Shown one piece after another: positions 28,536 to 38,401 of a stretch of 47,068 nucleotides of DNA (position 1 is the stretch's first letter; each line of letters starts with the position of its first letter). The notes under the pieces are model-generated. The model ran no database searches. It was not told the DNA's origin and worked only from the letters and a program-made list of their open reading frames with translations. The stretch covers positions 1 through 47,068 of the forward strand of contig CAJOLR010000008.1 of assembly GCA_905235565.1 (NCBI GenBank), in the 5' to 3' direction. The DNA is from an uncultured Bacteroidaceae bacterium (GTDB taxonomy: Bacteria; Bacteroidota; Bacteroidia; Bacteroidales; Bacteroidaceae). Both the position numbers and the translations under genes were made by a program.

Positions 28536-29743
28536 GCGCGAAGTGCTTTGATTTCGGCCAGACCTACGGAATTCCGCAGATATGAAGGTGATGATTCTAT
28601 TGCATCAATCAGGGCATCATTATCCAGATCGTCATCAGAAAGATCGTACAGATAAAGCTGTCGTTTGTTGATTCGGCCTCCGTAAATATTCTCGATAACC
28701 CTGTCCGTCTCATCTTCATCTTCCATCATGGGAATACTCTCAATGCCGAATCCGGTTGCCAGGACCGTTATCTTGACCTCATCCGTAAGTGTGTCATCAT
28801 TGGCAAGACCCCATATCACCTCAATGTTCTTATCCTCGAACTTATCCATAAAGTGACGGACCTCGTTCATCTCGTCAAGCATGAGCTGGTGCTCAGCCTG
28901 GTTGCTCTGATAGATATTGAACAGTATCTTCTTTGACTTATGGATATCGTTGTTATACAGAAGCGGTGACTTAAGTGCAGCGTCAAAAGCCTGATTGACA
29001 CGGTTTTCGCCCTTTGCCACACCAGTACTCATAATAGCAACGCCACCCTTGCTCAATATTTTCTTTACATCACGGAAGTCCAGATTTATGATACCGTGAC
29101 ATGTTATAAGTTCTGCAATACTCTTTGTTGCAGTGGTCAGGGTCTCATCAACATGCTTGAATCCGGTGGCTACGCTCTTGTCAGGATAAATCTCAAGCAG
29201 TTTCTCGTTGCTTATCACAAGCAGCGCATCCACATGCTGGGACATCTCACGCACGCCCTTGAGCGCCTGCTTGATTTTGGGGCGCATCTCGAACTTGAAC
29301 GGGATGGTAACTATACCCACGGTAAGCATTCCGCACTCTTTGGCACATTTGGCTATCACAGGAGCGGCTCCGGTACCTGTACCACCACCCATACCCGCAG
29401 TTATGAAGACCATCTGGGTGTCATCCTTGAACTGAGCCTTTATATCCTCTATGCTCTCCTCGGCGGCTTTACGGGCAACTTCTGGATCATTTCCGGCACC
29501 CAGGCCATTGGTTGTCTGGCGTCCCAGCTGGAGCTTAATGGGAATCTCGGAGTCGGCCAAAGCCTGCTGGTCTGTATTGGCAATGACAAACACTACATCA
29601 TGGATACCCTCACGGTACATGTTCTTGACGGCATTACCGCCTCCGCCGCCTACACCGATCACCTTGATTATCTTACGTGACTCAGTAGGAAAGTCAAACG
29701 GCAGGATCTTATTCTCCTCAAAATCCTTAATATCCTGGTTCAT
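28532..29743 (-). CDS. ftsZ: cell division protein FtsZ
   Basis: Tubulin-like GTPase forming the Z-ring. 403 aa. The GTPase domain has VIGVGGGGGNAVKNM, the tubulin signature GMGGGTGTGAAPV (residues 117-129), and the synergy-loop region NLDFRDVKKIL. The C-terminal linker is short and acidic. The SPSYLRN segment near residue 388 resembles the conserved tail peptide that binds FtsA, but about 12 residues follow it. It is the last gene of the dcw run, with no terminator before the converging recO. Confidence 0.97.
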   Translation of the reverse strand: MNQDIKDFEENKILPFDFPTESRKIIKVIGVGGGGGNAVKNMYREGIHDVVFVIANTDQQALADSEIPIKLQLGRQTTNGLGAGNDPEVARKAAEESIEDIKAQFKDDTQMVFITAGMGGGTGTGAAPVIAKCAKECGMLTVGIVTIPFKFEMRPKIKQALKGVREMSQHVDALLVISNEKLLEIYPDKSVATGFKHVDETLTTATKSIAELITCHGIINLDFRDVKKILSKGGVAIMSTGVAKGENRVNQAFDAALKSPLLYNNDIHKSKKILFNIYQSNQAEHQLMLDEMNEVRHFMDKFEDKNIEVIWGLANDDTLTDEVKITVLATGFGIESIPMMEDEDETDRVIENIYGGRINKRQLYLYDLSDDDLDNDALIDAIESSPSYLRNSVGLAEIKALRA

Positions 29744-29761
29744 AGTCTTTTCTTGATAGCT

Positions 29762-31204
29762 TTAGTTCTGTTCTTTATCCTCTTTGTCATCAAAGAAGTT
29801 CTCACCCATGTTCATGAAATTGTCATACCAACGCTTGAACACGCTGGGACCTTTCTTCTTTTCCTTACCTTCGGCATCTTCATTCTTTATTTCCTCCTCT
29901 TTTCTGGCAGCGGCCTCCTGACGTTCCAGCTCTTCCTTACGGTCTCGTTCCTCCTGGGCACTCTCTCCGTCTTCGGTAAACAGTATGCCTTGAACCACAT
30001 TCATCTCATCCTCCGGTGCCAGGTTGTCTATCTCATCCATCTTTCGCATGACACAGCAGTTCTCGTCGCCTTTGGCCATCACGGAAAGCAGAGCCAACTG
30101 TGATCCGTCACCCCGCTTCCAGCGGGTTTCTACCCAATTGACACCGCAGGAGGGTTCTGTCACGATGCGAGGCTGCCGCATTGAGGGCATCAGGTCCTTG
30201 AATGCCTGATCCAGCTGGCGTAACTGCGACCCTCCACCTGTCAGCACAATTCCGGCATAAAGCACATCACTGTAGCCCGATGCCTTGATCTGCGAACAGA
30301 CATTACGTATAATCTCCTCGTTTCTGGCCTCTATTATCTCACCTATCTCATTGAGTGACACCTTCTTGTCATTCAGCAGGATAGTCTCGGCATCATCCCT
30401 TGACCCGATGAGATTGCAGAGTCCATAGGTACATTTCAGTTGTTCAGCCTGATCGGGCTCAATCTTGAGGATAGCAGAGAGGTCACGTGTGATAAGTGCG
30501 CTGCCCAGCGGTATTACACGCAGAAAACGCAACAGCCCGTTCTTGTAGACAGAAACCGTTGTAGTATCTGCTCCATAATCCACCAGCACGCATCCCTGCT
30601 GACGGTCATCATCCGAGAGCACGGCATCAGCCTGAACCATCGGAGCCACATAACCATCCACAATCTCCACCTGTGCTGTCATGAAACATTGGGCAATGTA
30701 ATCGGCCACCTGTTTCTTGAGAAGGATGTTCAGGTAACTGCCCTCCAGTGAGCGGCAGGCTACACCTATGGGATCCGTTTCCGTTCCGCGTTTGTTGTCG
30801 ACCACATATTCCTGTGACTCCTGAAACAGATTTACATAACCGTCATACTCTATCTCACTGCACTGTTGGAACATATCATCTATCACCTCCTGGCTTACTA
30901 CCGTCTCATCGTCAAACTTGTGTTCCACCTTGCTGATTACAGACCTGAGTCCTTTGGCATTGTAACCCACATAAACCTTTTCAATCTTCGTGGCCAGGAT
31001 GCTGTTAAGCCTTTCAACCACCTCGGCTATGGCATTGGCTGTCTTATCCAGGTTGTAAACAGCACCATGTCTGATGCATGACGATGACGGCACGCTGGCA
31101 AAAGCCATAACTTTCAGGGAGCCGTCCGTCATTATGCGCCCTGCCACACCTGAAATCTTGGATGAGCCAAGTTCAATAGCAACAATAGTCTTGTCCGTTT
31201 CCAT
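29762..31204 (-). CDS. ftsA: cell division protein FtsA
   Basis: Actin-like protein that anchors FtsZ to the membrane. 480 aa. Actin-fold motifs are VAIELGSSKISGVAG near the start, VLVDYGADTTTVSVY in the middle, and IVLTGGGSQL. Residues about 400-460 are a charged Glu/Lys-rich linker, longer than in E. coli FtsA. The end (SVFKRWYDNFMNMGENFF) forms the amphipathic membrane-binding helix. Nine bases after ftsQ and 18 before ftsZ. Confidence 0.95.
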   Translation of the reverse strand: METDKTIVAIELGSSKISGVAGRIMTDGSLKVMAFASVPSSSCIRHGAVYNLDKTANAIAEVVERLNSILATKIEKVYVGYNAKGLRSVISKVEHKFDDETVVSQEVIDDMFQQCSEIEYDGYVNLFQESQEYVVDNKRGTETDPIGVACRSLEGSYLNILLKKQVADYIAQCFMTAQVEIVDGYVAPMVQADAVLSDDDRQQGCVLVDYGADTTTVSVYKNGLLRFLRVIPLGSALITRDLSAILKIEPDQAEQLKCTYGLCNLIGSRDDAETILLNDKKVSLNEIGEIIEARNEEIIRNVCSQIKASGYSDVLYAGIVLTGGGSQLRQLDQAFKDLMPSMRQPRIVTEPSCGVNWVETRWKRGDGSQLALLSVMAKGDENCCVMRKMDEIDNLAPEDEMNVVQGILFTEDGESAQEERDRKEELERQEAAARKEEEIKNEDAEGKEKKKGPSVFKRWYDNFMNMGENFFDDKEDKEQN

Positions 31205-31213
31205 TTATTATAA

Positions 31214-31948
31214 TTATCGTTTCCTACACACCACCTGATTCTCATAAGCTACACTGATGGAACGATACTTGTTCCACCCGATATTATCCAGTCCTTTCTC
31301 ATAGAAATTCATCAGACGTTCCAGCTTTTGCTCCACATTATCGGCATTGCCCAGGATAAGCAGGTGGTCACCCACTCTGGGAACCAGCCTTATCTCACCG
31401 TCTTTTGTTACGTCAATCTGTTCTACCTGTGCTTTCCAGAACTCTGACGCATTAATGGCACGCACCAGCCTGAGCAGGTCATCGGACGCAAACTTACGGT
31501 CAATGTAACCTGTTGCTACAGGCAACTGTACCACAAGTGAATGCTGCTGGAGTATCTCGCCATGACTGTCCACATAAAAATCCTGCCCACGGTTATTGAG
31601 AACGCGTACCAATGGCACCTTGCTTGATATGTTTATCCTGAGGCGGTCTCCTCCTGTCTTATAGCAATCCGCCTTGCCAATAAGAGGATGGAGCAAAAGC
31701 ACAGATTCGATATCCTCCAGCCTTACCTGATCCAATGGCAGACCAACCGGATCAAGCATATGCTCCTGAAGCAGTTCCAGCACCATATTCTCATCTATAA
31801 GGTAAAAATTGAGGCTGTCGGTTATGTGCAGGTCGACGCCCTGACACAGACGGGTATCCTCATGCCTGTCAGACATGCCTGCCACCGAACAGACCAGGTA
31901 TCCGGCGAACAGAAGCACTGATAATATGGAGAGTATCTTCTTAACCAC
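31214..31948 (-). CDS. ftsQ: cell division protein FtsQ
   Basis: Bitopic division protein of the FtsQBL complex. 244 aa. N-terminal membrane segment (VKKILSILSVLLFAGYLVCS), a POTRA-like region at about 40-110 (DLHITDSLNFYLIDENMVLE ... LHPLIGKADCYKT), and a beta domain (FYVDSHGEILQ; YRSISVAYENQVVC). The assignment rests on position between murC and ftsA as well as on these features. It begins 2 bases after the murG-murC stop. Confidence 0.88.
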   Translation of the reverse strand: MVKKILSILSVLLFAGYLVCSVAGMSDRHEDTRLCQGVDLHITDSLNFYLIDENMVLELLQEHMLDPVGLPLDQVRLEDIESVLLLHPLIGKADCYKTGGDRLRINISSKVPLVRVLNNRGQDFYVDSHGEILQQHSLVVQLPVATGYIDRKFASDDLLRLVRAINASEFWKAQVEQIDVTKDGEIRLVPRVGDHLLILGNADNVEQKLERLMNFYEKGLDNIGWNKYRSISVAYENQVVCRKR

Positions 31949-31950
31949 CT

Positions 31951-34455
31951 TTATTTAAGTATCTCTGTTATGGTTTCAACATAATCCTCCAGATCACCTG
32001 CTCCCAAGGTAACAAGTACCTGTACATCATCCTTGACGGAATTCACCAGTTCCGGAACCTGGTTCCTGGATATGATGCCCTTGCATACGCCGGGACGCAT
32101 ATTGTCAGCAAGCAGTTGGCTGCTCACTCCCGGTATGGGCTGCTCACGGGCAGGATATATATCCAGAAGCCATACCTCGTCAAACAGCGAGAGGCTGTCT
32201 GCAAACTCATTGTAGAAATCACGGGTACGGGTATACAGATGCGGCTGGAATATGCATGTTATCTTGCGGTCAGCATACAATTTGCGCAGTGACAGGGCAC
32301 ATTGTCTGATCTCTTCAGGATGATGCGCATAATCACTCAGATAAACCTTGTCGGCATTCTTTACATGAAAATCAAATCGGCGGTCACATCCGCGGAAACT
32401 GGCTATCCGTTCACGTATCACATTGTCCGAGGCACCGCTTAACTGAGCCATGGCCATGGCAGCCACAGCATTCTCAACATTGATAGGGATGGGTACACCC
32501 AGTTCAACGTCAGCAATGCTTCCTAACGGTGACACATAGTCAAACGTGAGTTCGCCATTGCCCACCCTTATGTTTGCAGCATGGAAATAGCCCTCGTCCA
32601 AGCCGTATGTATAGAGATTGACACCTTTCTGGAGCTGAGGCATAATCTTTTCAGTCAGGCCCACATGCAGTATCAGGTCACCGCCGGGCTTGATGAGCGA
32701 TGTATACTTGCGGAAACTCTCGATATATGACTCGTATGTCCCGTATATATCCAGATGATCGGCGTCAACAGCCGTAATGACCGAACGCAACGGAGTCAGG
32801 TGGTGGAATGAGCGGTCAAACTCATCGGCCTCTATCACCACGCGGCGGCTCTTGCCCGATATCATCAGGTTACTCCCGATATTCTTGAGTATGCCACCCA
32901 GAAAAGCATTGCACCCTTCAGGAGTACCGTCCAGTATATGGGCCAGCATCGATGATGTAGTGGTCTTGCCGTGAGTTCCGGCCACGCAAAGCCCGTCCAA
33001 TGAGCGGGTTAGCGTACCTAATACCTGGGCGCGTTTCTGGACATCGAAACAGCGTATGTTGAACCAGCGCAATATACGGTTGTCTGCCGGTATAGCCGGA
33101 GTATACACCACCAATGTTGAGGACGGGTCCCTGAAACACGGGTCAATCTTATCCGTATCGTCCTCAAAAACTATCTGTGCGCCCTCCCTGATAAGAGCCG
33201 ATGTAAGCTCTGTGGAAGTCCTGTCATAACCTCCCACCCTGCATCCGCGTGACAGGAAGTAACGTACAAGTGCACTCATACCTATTCCACCTGCACCTAC
33301 AAAGTAGACAGACTTTATCTCATCCAGCTTAAGGATACCGCTCCCGTAGCCAGCCAGCTTCAGCACTTCATGCGCTATCATATCGGCCGAATCATACATG
33401 GCCAGTTTGAGAATGTTATCGTGCAGTCGGGCCAGACGGGTCTCATCCTTGACCAGGTCAATCGCCGCTGGAATAAGCTCCTTTCGGGCATCCACATCAC
33501 GTATATGTATGGCAGCATCCACATCGGCCAGAGCCATGGCGTTCTTGGTCTGGTGGTCTTCTGCCACATTGGGTGACGGCACCAGGATGACCGGCTTGCC
33601 TAACAGGCAGAGTTCCGAGATGGTTCCGGCTCCGGCACGTGATATCACAAGGTCTGCAGCTGCATAAGCCAGATCCATATCCTGGACAAATTCAGTAGGC
33701 AACAGGTTGGGAACCTCCTTCTGTTCTGAAAGACGTCTTTTCATCTCCTCATAGTAGAACTTTCCCGTCTGCCATACAAACTGGATATCATCCGACATAC
33801 GTATCAGGTCCAGATTTGACATTACGCTCTCATTCAGAGTTCGGGCTCCAAGGCTTCCGCCAACCATAAGCACTATGCGTTTGGATGCATCCAGACCCAT
33901 CCTGACGGCAGCCTCCTTACGTGACAATGTACCTTTGGTAAGGTTGGGGCGAACCGGATTGCCGGTCTTTATTATCTTGTCGGCAGGGAAGAAACGCTCC
34001 ATACCGTCATAAGCCACACATATCCTGGCGGCCTTCCTGGCCAATATCTTGTTTGTGACACCTGCATATGAATTCTGTTCCTGAAGCAGTGTGGGTATTC
34101 CCATCTTTCCTGCGATACGGAGTGTGGGACCGCTGGCATAACCGCCTACACCCACTGCCACCATAGGCTGGAACTGACGGATTATGCGGCGTGCCATAAT
34201 CTGGCTTCGCATTATCTTGAACAGCACTACGATATTTTTGAAAGGGTTCTTGCGGTCAAAGCCCGAAATGGGCAGCCCCTTTATTTCAAATCCGGCCTGG
34301 GGAACCCGCTGCATCTCCATGCGGCCTTCGGCTCCCACAAACAGTATCTCCGCATCCGGATTCAGTGACTTTATGGCATGTGCTATTGAGATAGCCGGGA
34401 ATATATGTCCACCTGTACCACCTCCGCTGATAATTATTCTTGGTTTAGCCTCCAT
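31951..34455 (-). CDS. murG-murC: fused MurG-MurC: lipid II-forming GlcNAc transferase and UDP-MurNAc-L-alanine ligase
   Basis: One 834-aa reading frame holds two complete enzymes. Residues 1 to about 369 are MurG (adds GlcNAc to lipid I at the inner membrane face), with SGGGTGGHIFPAISIAHAI, GGYASGPTLRIAGKMGIPTL, SRAGAGTISELCLLGKPVI and NVAEDHQTKNAMAL. Residues about 378-834 are MurC (adds L-alanine to UDP-MurNAc), with VYFVGAGGIGMSALVRYF, the ATP loop VAGTHGKTTTSSML, EADEFDRSFHHL, and YAHHPEEI. The linker is only about 8 residues (GYGSGILK). No stop or frameshift is seen at the junction (near 33325-33348). In most relatives murG and murC are neighbouring separate genes, so loss of the stop is the likely origin. 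It lies between ftsW and ftsQ. Confidence 0.93.
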   Translation of the reverse strand: MEAKPRIIISGGGTGGHIFPAISIAHAIKSLNPDAEILFVGAEGRMEMQRVPQAGFEIKGLPISGFDRKNPFKNIVVLFKIMRSQIMARRIIRQFQPMVAVGVGGYASGPTLRIAGKMGIPTLLQEQNSYAGVTNKILARKAARICVAYDGMERFFPADKIIKTGNPVRPNLTKGTLSRKEAAVRMGLDASKRIVLMVGGSLGARTLNESVMSNLDLIRMSDDIQFVWQTGKFYYEEMKRRLSEQKEVPNLLPTEFVQDMDLAYAAADLVISRAGAGTISELCLLGKPVILVPSPNVAEDHQTKNAMALADVDAAIHIRDVDARKELIPAAIDLVKDETRLARLHDNILKLAMYDSADMIAHEVLKLAGYGSGILKLDEIKSVYFVGAGGIGMSALVRYFLSRGCRVGGYDRTSTELTSALIREGAQIVFEDDTDKIDPCFRDPSSTLVVYTPAIPADNRILRWFNIRCFDVQKRAQVLGTLTRSLDGLCVAGTHGKTTTSSMLAHILDGTPEGCNAFLGGILKNIGSNLMISGKSRRVVIEADEFDRSFHHLTPLRSVITAVDADHLDIYGTYESYIESFRKYTSLIKPGGDLILHVGLTEKIMPQLQKGVNLYTYGLDEGYFHAANIRVGNGELTFDYVSPLGSIADVELGVPIPINVENAVAAMAMAQLSGASDNVIRERIASFRGCDRRFDFHVKNADKVYLSDYAHHPEEIRQCALSLRKLYADRKITCIFQPHLYTRTRDFYNEFADSLSLFDEVWLLDIYPAREQPIPGVSSQLLADNMRPGVCKGIISRNQVPELVNSVKDDVQVLVTLGAGDLEDYVETITEILK

Positions 34456-34469
34456 CTGTTATATTTTGT

Positions 34470-35744
34470 CTATTCAAATGATTCATCTCCGTCGACAGGC
34501 TTGGGTACATCGGCATCCTTACCTATGATATAGTCTCCGTCAGCCTCTCTGTCCAAGGTATTGCTTATTCCCAGCAGCATGCCTATGCATCCGCTCGTCA
34601 TAAGCACAGAAGTACCTCCCTTGCTTATGAGCGGAAGCGGCTGTCCGGTCACGGGGAAGAGTCCCACCGCAACGGACATGTTAATGAATGCCTGAAGCCC
34701 CAACAGCATGCCAAGTCCCATAGCCAGATAAGCGGGATACTTTTCCTTGCAACGGGTTGCCATGCGTCCAACCCTGAACAGCAGGATAATGTACACCAGC
34801 ATGACCGCAATTCCTCCCGTCATTCCCAGTTCCTCAATTATTATGGCGTAGATGAAGTCACAGCTGGCCTCCTGCAGATAATCACGTTCATCGGAATTGC
34901 CGGGACCTTTTCCCAATATGTTGCTGCTGGCTATTGCTATGTTGGCATGGGTCTCCTGAGGCTTTTCGGGAGCAATCAGCTTGGCATATTCATACGCGCT
35001 CATTTTGTCGTTTGATCCAGCCTCACAGAAATCAAGGATACGTGCCTGCCATGTAGTGGCGCGTTTGGGAATGAAACTGGTCTCACGCAGAGTCTGCGGC
35101 GGCACCAGCAAGAAGACAATCAGAGCCACTATACCGACAGACAGGACCACACCTGTCAGTGCAAATATACGTTTCCACGCTATTCCTCCCAGAATCATCA
35201 TAACGAATACCACCCCAGCCAGAAGTATGGCCGTAGAAAGGTTCTCACCTACAATCAGCAGGCACACCAGGCCTGTCAACGCTATTATCTTCCAGAAAGT
35301 ATTGTTCTGGCTCAACTCATCATCAGGTTTGAGTTTGGCAAGCCAATAGGCTACTGCCATTACGACGCCTATCTTTCCTAACTCCGAAGGCTGCAACTGG
35401 AAAAATCCCAGGTTTATCCAGCGTTCTGCACCCGATGACCCCATACTGCGCATAGACAGATAGCCCAGCAGCAGGATTGACAGCGGCACCAACAGTACAG
35501 GGAACAGCTTGTACCACTTGTAATGAAGCAGATGAACCAGATACATCCCTACCAATCCTATGAACAGATGTACGGTGTGTGATATGATGGGAGTAAGGAA
35601 ACTGCTTTTTCCGAACGTCAGACGACTGCTGGCGCTGAACACCTCTATCAGTGAGATGCCGCACAGGATGAATACCATCGCCCAGATGGTACGGTCACCT
35701 TTCAACAGTTGCCTGTGTTCTTTCTTATCCCCGTTATTTTCCAT
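34470..35744 (-). CDS. ftsW: lipid II polymerase FtsW
   Basis: SEDS-family glycosyltransferase polymerising lipid II at the septum. 424 aa with about ten membrane segments. Family markers are SSGAERWINLGFFQLQPSELGK and GNSDERDYLQEASCDFIYAI, and the end motif PLPLISKGGTSVLMT. A charged 30-residue C-terminal tail follows. Position between murD and murG is standard. Confidence 0.95.
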   Translation of the reverse strand: MENNGDKKEHRQLLKGDRTIWAMVFILCGISLIEVFSASSRLTFGKSSFLTPIISHTVHLFIGLVGMYLVHLLHYKWYKLFPVLLVPLSILLLGYLSMRSMGSSGAERWINLGFFQLQPSELGKIGVVMAVAYWLAKLKPDDELSQNNTFWKIIALTGLVCLLIVGENLSTAILLAGVVFVMMILGGIAWKRIFALTGVVLSVGIVALIVFLLVPPQTLRETSFIPKRATTWQARILDFCEAGSNDKMSAYEYAKLIAPEKPQETHANIAIASSNILGKGPGNSDERDYLQEASCDFIYAIIIEELGMTGGIAVMLVYIILLFRVGRMATRCKEKYPAYLAMGLGMLLGLQAFINMSVAVGLFPVTGQPLPLISKGGTSVLMTSGCIGMLLGISNTLDREADGDYIIGKDADVPKPVDGDESFE

Positions 35745-35756
35745 TGCAATATCCGT

Positions 35757-37091
35757 TTAAAGTGCCCTTACACAAGCCTTGAACTGATCCCCACGGTCCT
35801 CGTAGCTCTTAAAGAGGTCGAAACTGGCACAGCAGGGGCTGAGCAATACGATCTCGCCCTTGTGAGCCATCCGGTAAGCCGCATACACAGCGTCTTTCAT
35901 AGACTGCACATCGGCGACCGGGAGTCCGAACCCGTCAAAGAAATCATGGAGTTTCTCATTATGCAGACCCATATAGACCAATCCGCAGCACTTTTCACGC
36001 ACCAGGTCGGCTATCTCGTTGTAGTCATTGCCCTTGTCCTTTCCGCCCAGTATCAGCACGCACTTTACGGGCATGCTCTGAAGCGCATACCAGCAACTGT
36101 TCACGTTGGTAGCCTTAGAGTCATTTATAAAGTCAATGCCGTTAACCCTTGTAACACGCTCCAGACGGTGCTCCACACCCTGGAATGTCTGCAGGGCCTT
36201 GCGTATGGTCTCACTCTTGATACCAGCTATGTTGGCCGATATACCGGCAGCCATGGAGTTGTAAAGGTTATGCTTGCCTGTCAGGGCAAGTGATTCCTGC
36301 TCCATATTGAATGCGTAAGGCTTATTGAAGTAGAGCGTACCGTCCTCAACATAAGCGGCCAGTTCCTCTCTCTTGGCCTCCGCAAAAGGATAAAGGGTTG
36401 CCTTAAGACCGTATCTCTTGAGCTCACGTGTAATGATGGGGTCATCGCTCCAGTAAACAAAGGCATTGTCCTTGGTCTGGTTGCGGATAACACGCATCTT
36501 GGCATCCACATAGTTCTGCATCTCATAGTCATAACGGTCCAGATGATCCGGCGTTATGTTCATGAGGATGGCTATATCGGCCTTGAAGTCATACATATTG
36601 TCCAGCTGGAAACTGCTCAACTCTATCACATAGTAGTCATAATCTTTCTCGGCCACCTGCCATGCCAGACTGCTGCCTATGTTACCGGCCAGCCCCACGT
36701 TCATGCCTGCCATCTTGAATATATGGTATATGAGCGATGTGGTTGTGGTCTTGCCGTTTGATCCGGTAATACAGATCATCTTGGCATTGGTGTAACGCCC
36801 TGCAAACTCAATCTCCGATATGATGGGAGTTCCCTGCGCCATCAGTTTCCGGATGATAGGAGCCTCCTTTGGAATGCCCGGGCTCTTGATGACCTCATCG
36901 GCCGCCAGGATACGCTCCTCTGTATGCTGTTTCTGCTCCCACTCTATACCGCGCAGGTCCAGTTCATTACGGTAATGCTCCTTTATTTCGGACAGGTCCG
37001 ACACGAACACCTCAAAGCCCTTGGCCTTAGCCAATATGGCGGCTCCGGTTCCGCTCTCACCTGCTCCTAATACAACAATCTTCTTTGACAT
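35757..37091 (-). CDS. murD: UDP-N-acetylmuramoyl-L-alanine--D-glutamate ligase
   Basis: Adds D-glutamate to UDP-MurNAc-L-Ala. 444 aa. It begins KKIVVLGAGESGTGAAILAK (Rossmann-like). The ATP loop is CITGSNGKTTTTSLIYH, followed by VGLAGNIGSSLA and the ligase segments NITPDHLDRYDYEM and NDSKATNVNSCWYAL. The C-terminal domain has LILGGKDKGNDYNEI. Five bases after mraY, 12 before ftsW. Confidence 0.97.
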   Translation of the reverse strand: MSKKIVVLGAGESGTGAAILAKAKGFEVFVSDLSEIKEHYRNELDLRGIEWEQKQHTEERILAADEVIKSPGIPKEAPIIRKLMAQGTPIISEIEFAGRYTNAKMICITGSNGKTTTTSLIYHIFKMAGMNVGLAGNIGSSLAWQVAEKDYDYYVIELSSFQLDNMYDFKADIAILMNITPDHLDRYDYEMQNYVDAKMRVIRNQTKDNAFVYWSDDPIITRELKRYGLKATLYPFAEAKREELAAYVEDGTLYFNKPYAFNMEQESLALTGKHNLYNSMAAGISANIAGIKSETIRKALQTFQGVEHRLERVTRVNGIDFINDSKATNVNSCWYALQSMPVKCVLILGGKDKGNDYNEIADLVREKCCGLVYMGLHNEKLHDFFDGFGLPVADVQSMKDAVYAAYRMAHKGEIVLLSPCCASFDLFKSYEDRGDQFKACVRAL

Positions 37092-37096
37092 AGAGT

Positions 37097-38383
37097 TTAT
37101 CTGATTTTCAAGGTCAATATTGTAAGCGCTGCAAGACCTATGCTTATAATCCAGGTCCTTAGCGTTATCTTGGTCTCATACAGCAGTTTCTGCTCATTTC
37201 CCTGGAACCTGACCGTGCTTCCGGGATCGGCATTCAGCACCTGTGCCATGCTGGTGCGGAAATGGTCGTGAATGGGAGTGCGTTTCCAGATACGCTGATG
37301 TACTCCCTTGCGCTTACCCAGCTTGTAATAGAACCGCTGACATATCACAGACAGGCTCTCCAGCAGGAACACACCGCACAGAATGGGTAGCAGCAACTCT
37401 TTGTGAATACACAGCGCTGCCACAGCGATGATGCCGCCAATGGTAAGGCTTCCAGTATCGCCCATAAAGATCTGTGCCGGGTAAGAGTTGAACCAGAGGA
37501 ATCCCACAAGAGCGCCCACAAAAGCACTCAAATACACCACAACCTCCTGGCTTCCTGGTATATACATAAGGGCAAAGTGGCTTGCCGTGACCACATTACT
37601 GGATACATAAGCCAATATTCCCAGCGTGATTCCTATTATAGCGGAATTTCCTGCTGCCATACCGTCCATGCCGTCATTCAGGTTAGATCCGTTGGATACC
37701 GCTGTAACTATGAAGAGTGTAAGCAGTACAAAGAAAATCCAGCCAGCCTGGTATTTGGTCTTTTCACCCAACCAACCGAACATGTCGGCATAGTTCAGGT
37801 TATGGTTCTTAAAGAAAGGTATAGTGGTGCGGGTCGATTTTACATCGGGAGTCTTTATCACTATCTCGGTATTGTCTGCTATGCGGGTCACAACCTTCTC
37901 GTTTATTACCACCTGCGGGCTGTAACGGAGCGTAAGGCCGACGATAAGTCCCAATGCCAGTTGTCCGGCCACCTTCACCCAACCGTTCAGTCCCTCCTTG
38001 TTCTTACGGAATGTCTTGATGTAGTCATCAGCAAAACCTATAACGCCCAGAATGACAGTGGTTATCAGCATCAGCCACATATAGACGTTCTTAAGGTCAC
38101 CTATCAGCAGACATGGAATCAGGATGGCCACGATTATTATCACTCCTCCCATGGTTGGAACGCCCTTCTTGGTCACTCCGAACGGATCCAGTTTTACGTC
38201 ACGCTGAGTCTCGGAGATATTTTTCAGTTTGAGCATGTCGATAAAATGACTGCCGAACCAGCAAGCGACTATCAGCGACAGCACCAGAGCGAATATTGCC
38301 CTGAATGTCACATAACTGAACATACCCCCGCCGGGGATATCCACTCCGGAATTCTTCAAATATTCAAAAAGACTGTACAGCAT
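37097..38383 (-). CDS. mraY: phospho-N-acetylmuramoyl-pentapeptide transferase
   Basis: Inner-membrane enzyme making lipid I from UDP-MurNAc-pentapeptide and undecaprenyl phosphate. 428 aa, about ten membrane segments, longer than E. coli MraY because of an insertion around residues 165-200 typical of Bacteroidota. Active-site motifs: GFADDYIKTFRKNKEGL (paired aspartates), NGSNLNDGMDGMAAG, and RIWKRTPIHDHFR. Confidence 0.96.
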   Translation of the reverse strand: MLYSLFEYLKNSGVDIPGGGMFSYVTFRAIFALVLSLIVACWFGSHFIDMLKLKNISETQRDVKLDPFGVTKKGVPTMGGVIIIVAILIPCLLIGDLKNVYMWLMLITTVILGVIGFADDYIKTFRKNKEGLNGWVKVAGQLALGLIVGLTLRYSPQVVINEKVVTRIADNTEIVIKTPDVKSTRTTIPFFKNHNLNYADMFGWLGEKTKYQAGWIFFVLLTLFIVTAVSNGSNLNDGMDGMAAGNSAIIGITLGILAYVSSNVVTASHFALMYIPGSQEVVVYLSAFVGALVGFLWFNSYPAQIFMGDTGSLTIGGIIAVAALCIHKELLLPILCGVFLLESLSVICQRFYYKLGKRKGVHQRIWKRTPIHDHFRTSMAQVLNADPGSTVRFQGNEQKLLYETKITLRTWIISIGLAALTILTLKIR

Positions 38384-38401
38384 CTGTTTCTTGATTGATA
38401 A

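Noticed and set aside
35709..36293. 194-codon open frame on the plus strand
   Set aside because: Antisense to murD and the ftsW start; no family features.
37403..38398. 331-codon open frame on the plus strand
   Set aside because: Antisense to mraY, whose membrane segments and active-site motifs are certain.
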